NCBI GenBank assembly: GCA_016794445.1
Contig: JAEUKC010000313.1
Coordinates: forward strand, 1-64,000
Origin: JADJMO01 sp016794445
GTDB taxonomy: Bacteria > Myxococcota_A > Polyangia > Polyangiales > JADJMO01
Length of the DNA stretch: 64,000 nucleotides
Direction: 5' to 3'
Shown: piece by piece, positions 60,184 through 64,000 of the stretch
Layout of the letters: each line of letters starts with the position of its first letter
Numbering within the stretch: position 1 is the stretch's first letter
Position numbers and translations under genes: made by a program
Notes under the pieces: model-generated
Database searches by the model: none
What the model was told of the DNA's origin: nothing
What the model saw: only the letters and a program-made list of their open reading frames with translations

Positions 60184-60849
60184 ATGTCCAAGCTACGAGT
60201 CAACGCATTCTCGGTCTCGCTCGACGGCTATGGCGCCGGGCCCGATCAGGCCCTCGACCAGCCGATGGGGGTGGGCGGCATGGCGCTGCACGCCTGGGTG
60301 TTCGGGACGCGGACGTTCCAGCGGATCCACGGCGACTTCGCCGGCGACCTTGTCCCCGCGCAAGAGGGACGGGTGGACGTCGACGACGCCTTCGCGGCGC
60401 GGGGCTTCGAGAACGTCGGCGCCTGGATCCTCGGCCGTCACATGTTCGGACCCTCGCGCGGCCCCTGGCCGGACGACGACTGGAAGGGCTGGTGGGGCAA
60501 GAACCCGCCCTACCACGTGCCGGTGTTCGTCTTGACCCACCACGCCCGCGCGCCGATCGCGATGGAGGGCGGGACCACGTTCCACTTCGTGACCGACGGC
60601 ATCCACGCGGCGCTCGCGCGCGCGAAGGAGGCGGCCCAGGGCAAGGACGTCCGACTCGGCGGGGGCGTGGCCACGGTGCGTCAGTACCTGACGGCCGGGC
60701 TGATCGACGAGCTGCACCTCGCCATCGCGCCGGCGCTGCTCGGGCGCGGCGAGCACCTGCTCGCGGGCATCGACACGGTCTCCCTCGGCTATCGGTGCGC
60801 GGAACACGCACCGAGCAGCCAAGCGACACACGTTGTGCTGACCAAGTGA
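60184..60849 (+). CDS. RibD/dihydrofolate-reductase-domain protein
   Basis: 221 residues. SKLRVNAFSVSLDGYGAGPD opens the RibD-C/DHFR-like domain; FGTRTFQRIHGDFA, WILGRHMFGPSRGPW (the DHFR-family GRxT-like loop), PVFVLTHHARAPIAMEGGTT, VRLGGGVATVRQYLTAGLID and ELHLAIAPALLGRGEHLLAG follow. Such proteins reduce deaminated pyrimidine or unknown substrates with NADPH. Runs parallel with the YciI gene 13 bases downstream. A GCATG-type gap precedes the ATG. Confidence 0.88.
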   Translation: MSKLRVNAFSVSLDGYGAGPDQALDQPMGVGGMALHAWVFGTRTFQRIHGDFAGDLVPAQEGRVDVDDAFAARGFENVGAWILGRHMFGPSRGPWPDDDWKGWWGKNPPYHVPVFVLTHHARAPIAMEGGTTFHFVTDGIHAALARAKEAAQGKDVRLGGGVATVRQYLTAGLIDELHLAIAPALLGRGEHLLAGIDTVSLGYRCAEHAPSSQATHVVLTK

Positions 60850-60862
60850 GAAGGAGAGAACG

Positions 60863-61300
60863 ATGAAGGTCCTGGTGATCGTGAAGGCAACCAAGAACTC
60901 CGAGGCGGGGGTCCTGCCGGACGAGAAGCTGCTCGCCGCGATGGGCAAGTACAACGAGGAGCTCGTGAAGGCCGGCGTGATGGTCGGCGGCGAGGGCCTG
61001 CACCCGAGCCGCAAGGGCAAGCGTGTGCGCTTCTCCGGTGGTGGCGAGAAGGTGATCCTCGACGGGCCGTTCGCCGAGACCAAGGAGCTCGTGGCGGGGT
61101 TCTGGATCTGGCAGGTGAAGTCGATCGAGGAGGCGGTCGAGTGGGCGCGACGCTGCCCCGACTGCATGCCGGGCGAGGAGTCCGAGCTCGAGATCCGGCC
61201 GGTCTTCGAGGCCGAGGACTTCGGCGAGGCGTTCACGCCAGAGCTACGCGCGCAGGAGGAGCGCTTGCGCGCCGAGGTCGAGCGCCAGCAGAAGGCCTGA
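60863..61300 (+). CDS. YciI-related protein (DGPF-type)
   Basis: 145 residues. MKVLVIVKATKNSEAGVLPD, EELVKAGVMVGGEGLHPSRK, ILDGPFAETKELVAGFWIWQ. The FxDGPF(A/T)ETKE(l/q)(v/i)aG(f/y) signature marks the DGPF subset of YciI-like proteins, often near sigma factors or oxidoreductases. Ferredoxin-like alpha-beta fold; biochemical role not established. AAGGAGAG lies eight bases before ATG. Probably co-transcribed with the RibD-like gene. Confidence 0.92.
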   Translation: MKVLVIVKATKNSEAGVLPDEKLLAAMGKYNEELVKAGVMVGGEGLHPSRKGKRVRFSGGGEKVILDGPFAETKELVAGFWIWQVKSIEEAVEWARRCPDCMPGEESELEIRPVFEAEDFGEAFTPELRAQEERLRAEVERQQKA

Positions 61301-61325
61301 CGCCTGGCGACCGACGCAGATCGGT

Positions 61326-61331
61326 TACACT
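61326..61331 (+). promoter_or_regulatory. Possible -10 box
   Basis: TACACT ending 6 bases before the following ATG; no strong -35 at 17 bases. Confidence 0.3.
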
Positions 61332-61337
61332 GCGGGC

Positions 61338-62600
61338 ATGCGTCGGTTCCTCCTTGCCTTGTTCGCGGTCGCGGGGTGTGCCAACGCCGGGTCGGACGAG
61401 ATCGACCTCGGCGACAGCACCGCCGAGGCCGCGAGCGACGCGAGCGGCGAGACGGCCGACGCGTCGAAGGACACCGGGACCAGCGACGCCAAGACCGACG
61501 GCGTGACCGACGTGGCCCCCGACGCCGACGCGGGCACCGACGCCGGGAAGAAGCCCTGCAAGGCCAGCACCGAGTGCGGCACGGGCACCTGCTGCGACGG
61601 CTTCTGCACGTTCGTCGGCACCGACCCGGAGAACTGCGGCGTGTGCGGCCGGCGCTGCGCGGTCGACCACGCCGTCGCCAAGTGCTCGGGCGGCGGGTGC
61701 ACGATCGGCACGTGCATCGCCCCGTGGGACGACTGCAACAAGAACGACAGCGACGGCTGCGAGGTCGACACCTCGACCAACCCGGGCCACTGCGGCGTGT
61801 GCTTCGCCAAGTGCTCGTCCACGAGCGGCACCGCCACCTGCGTCGCGAGCAAGTGCGACGTCAGCTGCCCCGCAGGGTTCGGCAACTGCAACAAGGACCC
61901 GAAGGACGGCTGCGAGGCCGACTTCGCCAAGGACACCAAGAACTGCGGCGGCTGCGGGCTCTCGCCGGTCGAGGCGTGCAACGGCAAGGACGACGACTGC
62001 GACGGCACGCCCGACGACGGCTTCGCCTGCGTGCAGGGCAGCGCGCCGGTCTCCTGCACGACGAGCTGCGGCACCACGGGCAGCCGCACGTGCAGCAGCA
62101 CCTGCGCCCTCTCGGCGTGCAACCCGCCGGCCGAGAGCTGCAACCTCGTCGACGACGACTGCAACGGCAAGTGCGACGACCTCGACGGCTGTCGCACCGC
62201 GGTGCACCGGTTCTACAAGAGCAGCACCGACGAGCACTTCTACACGGTGAGCAAGCCCGAGGGCACCGGCGCGGGCTTCACGCTCGAGTACGGCGACTAC
62301 TACTTCCTCTACGCCGGCGCGCAGCCCGGCACGGTCGCGTTCTACCGGTGCGTGCTGTCGTCGGGGTTCCACTTCTACACGACGAGCGCCACCTGCGAGG
62401 GCTCGCCCGGCAGCGTGAAGGAGGGCACGATGGGCTACATCGCGACCAGCGCGGTGTGCGGCGCGACCCCGCTCTACCGTCTGGCCAAGGGCAACGACCA
62501 CTTCTTCACCACGAGCAGCAGCGAGCGCGCGAGCGCCATCGGCAGCGGCTACGTGGACGAGGGCATCGCGGGCTACGTGTGGCCCGCCACGAAGGGGTGA
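61338..62600 (+). CDS. MopE/DUF5648-type cysteine-rich lipoprotein
   Basis: 420 residues. Signal peptide MRRFLLALFAVAGC. Asp/Ala/Thr tether (DSTAEAASDASGETADAS). Cysteine-rich middle with MopE-type metal-binding motifs CNGKDDDCDGTPDDGF and CNLVDDDCNGKCDD. The C-terminal 130 residues are a DUF5648 domain: VHRFYKSSTDEHFYTVSKPE, FYRCVLSSGFHFYTTSATCE, YRLAKGNDHFFTTSSSERAS. Together a secreted, disulfide-rich, probably Ca-binding protein with a carbohydrate-associated DUF5648 end. A -10-like TACACT precedes the ATG. Confidence 0.88.
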   Translation: MRRFLLALFAVAGCANAGSDEIDLGDSTAEAASDASGETADASKDTGTSDAKTDGVTDVAPDADAGTDAGKKPCKASTECGTGTCCDGFCTFVGTDPENCGVCGRRCAVDHAVAKCSGGGCTIGTCIAPWDDCNKNDSDGCEVDTSTNPGHCGVCFAKCSSTSGTATCVASKCDVSCPAGFGNCNKDPKDGCEADFAKDTKNCGGCGLSPVEACNGKDDDCDGTPDDGFACVQGSAPVSCTTSCGTTGSRTCSSTCALSACNPPAESCNLVDDDCNGKCDDLDGCRTAVHRFYKSSTDEHFYTVSKPEGTGAGFTLEYGDYYFLYAGAQPGTVAFYRCVLSSGFHFYTTSATCEGSPGSVKEGTMGYIATSAVCGATPLYRLAKGNDHFFTTSSSERASAIGSGYVDEGIAGYVWPATKG

Positions 62601-62604
62601 GCCG

Positions 62605-63672
62605 GTGAGCCTGCGCACGGAGCTCGAGGCGGTGCTGCGCCCGTTCGGCGAGGCGCACACGTTGCCCACCGCCTGCTACGTCGACCCCGAGCACTTCGCG
62701 CGGGAGCGGCGGGTGATCCTCGATCGTTCCTGGATCTGCGTGGGCCGCGAGGAGGAGGTCGCCCTCCCGGGCGCGTTCGTGCTCGCGCCGACCGACGCGG
62801 CGGGCATCGTGGTGGTCCGTGGCCACGACCTCGTGCTGCGCGCGTTCCGCAACGTGTGCGCGCACCGGGCGATGCCGCTCGTCGAGGGGAGCGGCCGCTG
62901 CGAGCACCTCGTCTGCCCCTACCACGGCTGGAAATACGACCTCGACGGTCGGACGCGCCAGGAGGGCCGCGCGCTGCGGGAGGTGGCCGTGTCCTGCCAC
63001 CGCGGCTTCGTGTTCGTGCGGATCGAGGGCGACCGTCCGTACGACGAGCGCCTCCCGCCGTGGCTCGCCGCGGCCTACCTCGGCCAGCTCTCGCGCGTCG
63101 GCCGCACCACCAACGAGGTCGCCGCCAACTGGAAGCTGCTCGTCGAGAACTTCCAGGAGTCGCACCACTTCGGCCCCGTGCACCGCGGCCTCGAGCGGTG
63201 GACCCCGCACACCGCCGCGACCACCTGGTCCGGCGAGGGCGCGTGGCTCGGGGGCCGCATGCCGATCGTCGAGGGCGCCGAGACCGTCTCGCGCTCCGGC
63301 CGCTTCGGCGGGCGTCGGATGCTCGTGCCCGCCGGCGCCGACGTGCGTACCGTGCACGACGCGATGCGCTTCCCCACGCTGCTCACGAGCCTGCAGCCGG
63401 ACTACCTGCTCACCTACCGACTCTACCCGCGCGCGGTCGACCGCACGATCGTCGTCGCCGACACGTTCTTCCACCCAGCGTCGAGCGGCGACCCGGACGA
63501 CGTGCTCGCGTTCTGGGCCCAGGTGAACGCCGAGGACCGGGGGGTGTGCGAGGCGCAGCAGCGCGGCATGGCCTCGGGGCACGCGGTGCCCGGCCCCTAT
63601 GCGTCGTGCGAAGACGGCGTGCACGCCTTCGACGCGAAGGTGGCGCGCGCGCTCCTCGAGGAGGCCCCGTGA
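62605..63672 (+). CDS. Rieske non-heme iron oxygenase, large subunit-like
   Basis: 355 residues. N-terminal Rieske domain binds a 2Fe-2S cluster: AFRNVCAHRAMPLVEG and HLVCPYHGWKYDLDGRTRQE (C-x-H...C-x2-H). The catalytic domain has LVENFQESHHFGPVHRGLER, the histidines of the mononuclear iron. Length is shorter than the 430-450 of the classical alpha subunits, so it may be a monooxygenase or choline/stachydrine-type oxygenase. GTG five bases after the MopE stop. Its stop overlaps the next gene's GTG. Confidence 0.9.
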   Translation: MSLRTELEAVLRPFGEAHTLPTACYVDPEHFARERRVILDRSWICVGREEEVALPGAFVLAPTDAAGIVVVRGHDLVLRAFRNVCAHRAMPLVEGSGRCEHLVCPYHGWKYDLDGRTRQEGRALREVAVSCHRGFVFVRIEGDRPYDERLPPWLAAAYLGQLSRVGRTTNEVAANWKLLVENFQESHHFGPVHRGLERWTPHTAATTWSGEGAWLGGRMPIVEGAETVSRSGRFGGRRMLVPAGADVRTVHDAMRFPTLLTSLQPDYLLTYRLYPRAVDRTIVVADTFFHPASSGDPDDVLAFWAQVNAEDRGVCEAQQRGMASGHAVPGPYASCEDGVHAFDAKVARALLEEAP

Positions 63673-64000
63673 GCAAGCTCTGGGGCGTGTTCGGGCAGCC
63701 CTACCTCGATCTGTCGCCCTACTTCGACACGAGCTGTTTCCCGCGGCTCGATCGCGAGATCACGCGCGGCCTCGCCGAGCTCGAGAGCGAGGGCACGGGC
63801 GGGAGCCTGAAGTGGATGGGGGTCGTCGCGCCGTGGCAGGTCGACGACGGCTACGAGGACCTCGGCTTCGCCATCGAGCGCATGTCCGAAGAGGACCTGC
63901 TCGATCTCGTGGCGCTCGCGGACGACCCGGCCGCGTTCGACCGCGACAAGCTCCGCAGCTACACGTTCGGCGACGAGACCGACCACCCGCTCAACCTCCG
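63669..64000 (+). CDS. Unknown protein, 5' end only
   Basis: First 110 codons of a gene that runs off the window. Starts at GTG overlapping the Rieske stop (GTGA), so it is coupled to it. LWGVFGQPYLDLSPYFDTSC, PRLDREITRGLAELESEGTG, WMGVVAPWQVDDGYEDLGFA, acidic end. No family recognised; the acidic, tryptophan-containing N-terminus has no reductase motif. Confidence 0.65.
   Translation, partial: MSKLWGVFGQPYLDLSPYFDTSCFPRLDREITRGLAELESEGTGGSLKWMGVVAPWQVDDGYEDLGFAIERMSEEDLLDLVALADDPAAFDRDKLRSYTFGDETDHPLNL

Noticed and set aside
61338..62600. Cysteine-rich protein as a toxin
   Set aside because: MopE calcium-type motifs and the DUF5648 domain explain the cysteines and repeats.

Overview
The window is very GC-rich, almost fully coding DNA with GTG starts and 1-4 base stop/start overlaps. 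It carries many lipoproteins with acidic or proline-rich tethers, a Hanks-type kinase paired with a PEGA/TPR protein, AgmX/PglI-type, MopE-type and DUF4266/DUF3570 proteins. This points to a myxobacterium, most likely of the Polyangiales, and the window reads as chromosomal. I saw no rRNA, tRNA, CRISPR array, transposase, phage gene or plasmid function.

Layout. 0-5 kb: start of a Ppx/GppA phosphatase, a HEAT-like protein, a nested inverted repeat, and dnaE on the minus strand. 5-13 kb: exported lipoproteins (one thioredoxin-like), a DUF72-like/GGT-like pair, a second palindromic repeat, a beta-barrel-like protein, and a Ser/Thr kinase with a TPR/PEGA partner. 13-19 kb: birA diverging from an IHF/HU gene, tyrS, then four exported or lipoprotein genes. 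19-26 kb: comEC with a small DUF4911-like gene, a NUDIX hydrolase, an HTH-receiver regulator with two unknown genes, an aspartic-protease-like lipoprotein, and a third repeat element. 26-31 kb: purH diverging from trpD-trpC, then a von Willebrand A lipoprotein. 31-37 kb: an AgmX/PglI-like lipoprotein, a pseudo-receiver protein, and yajC-secD-secF. 37-43 kb: a large beta-propeller protein, a truncated histidine-kinase-like protein, and a four-gene envelope cluster ending in DUF4266 and DUF3570. 43-51 kb: Cys-rich and DTG-repeat lipoproteins, an Hsp70-family ATPase, two overlapping Cys/Met-metabolism PLP enzymes, and two paralogous Cys-rich lipoproteins. 51-64 kb: a KGG stress protein, kamD-recJ, hydrolases, an OYE-family reductase with a TetR regulator, RibD-like and YciI-like proteins, a MopE/DUF5648 lipoprotein, and a Rieske oxygenase with an unknown partner cut by the window end.

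Housekeeping parts cover replication (dnaE), DNA uptake and repair (comEC, recJ), translation (tyrS), purine and tryptophan synthesis (purH, trpDC), biotinylation (birA), sulfur amino acids (two PLP enzymes) and Sec export (yajC-secDF). The last serves an unusually large exported lipoprotein set. Signals that recur across the window: three long palindromic intergenic elements; convergent genes ending on one shared CTAG; a promoter pattern close to TTGAC-N17-TACC, sometimes 6 bases from the start codon; and an Asp/Thr/Gly/Ala tether after many lipoboxes. No single locus is clearly a new defence or mobile system. The best candidates for new biology are the DUF4266/DUF3570 cluster, the degenerate signalling proteins and the repeat family.
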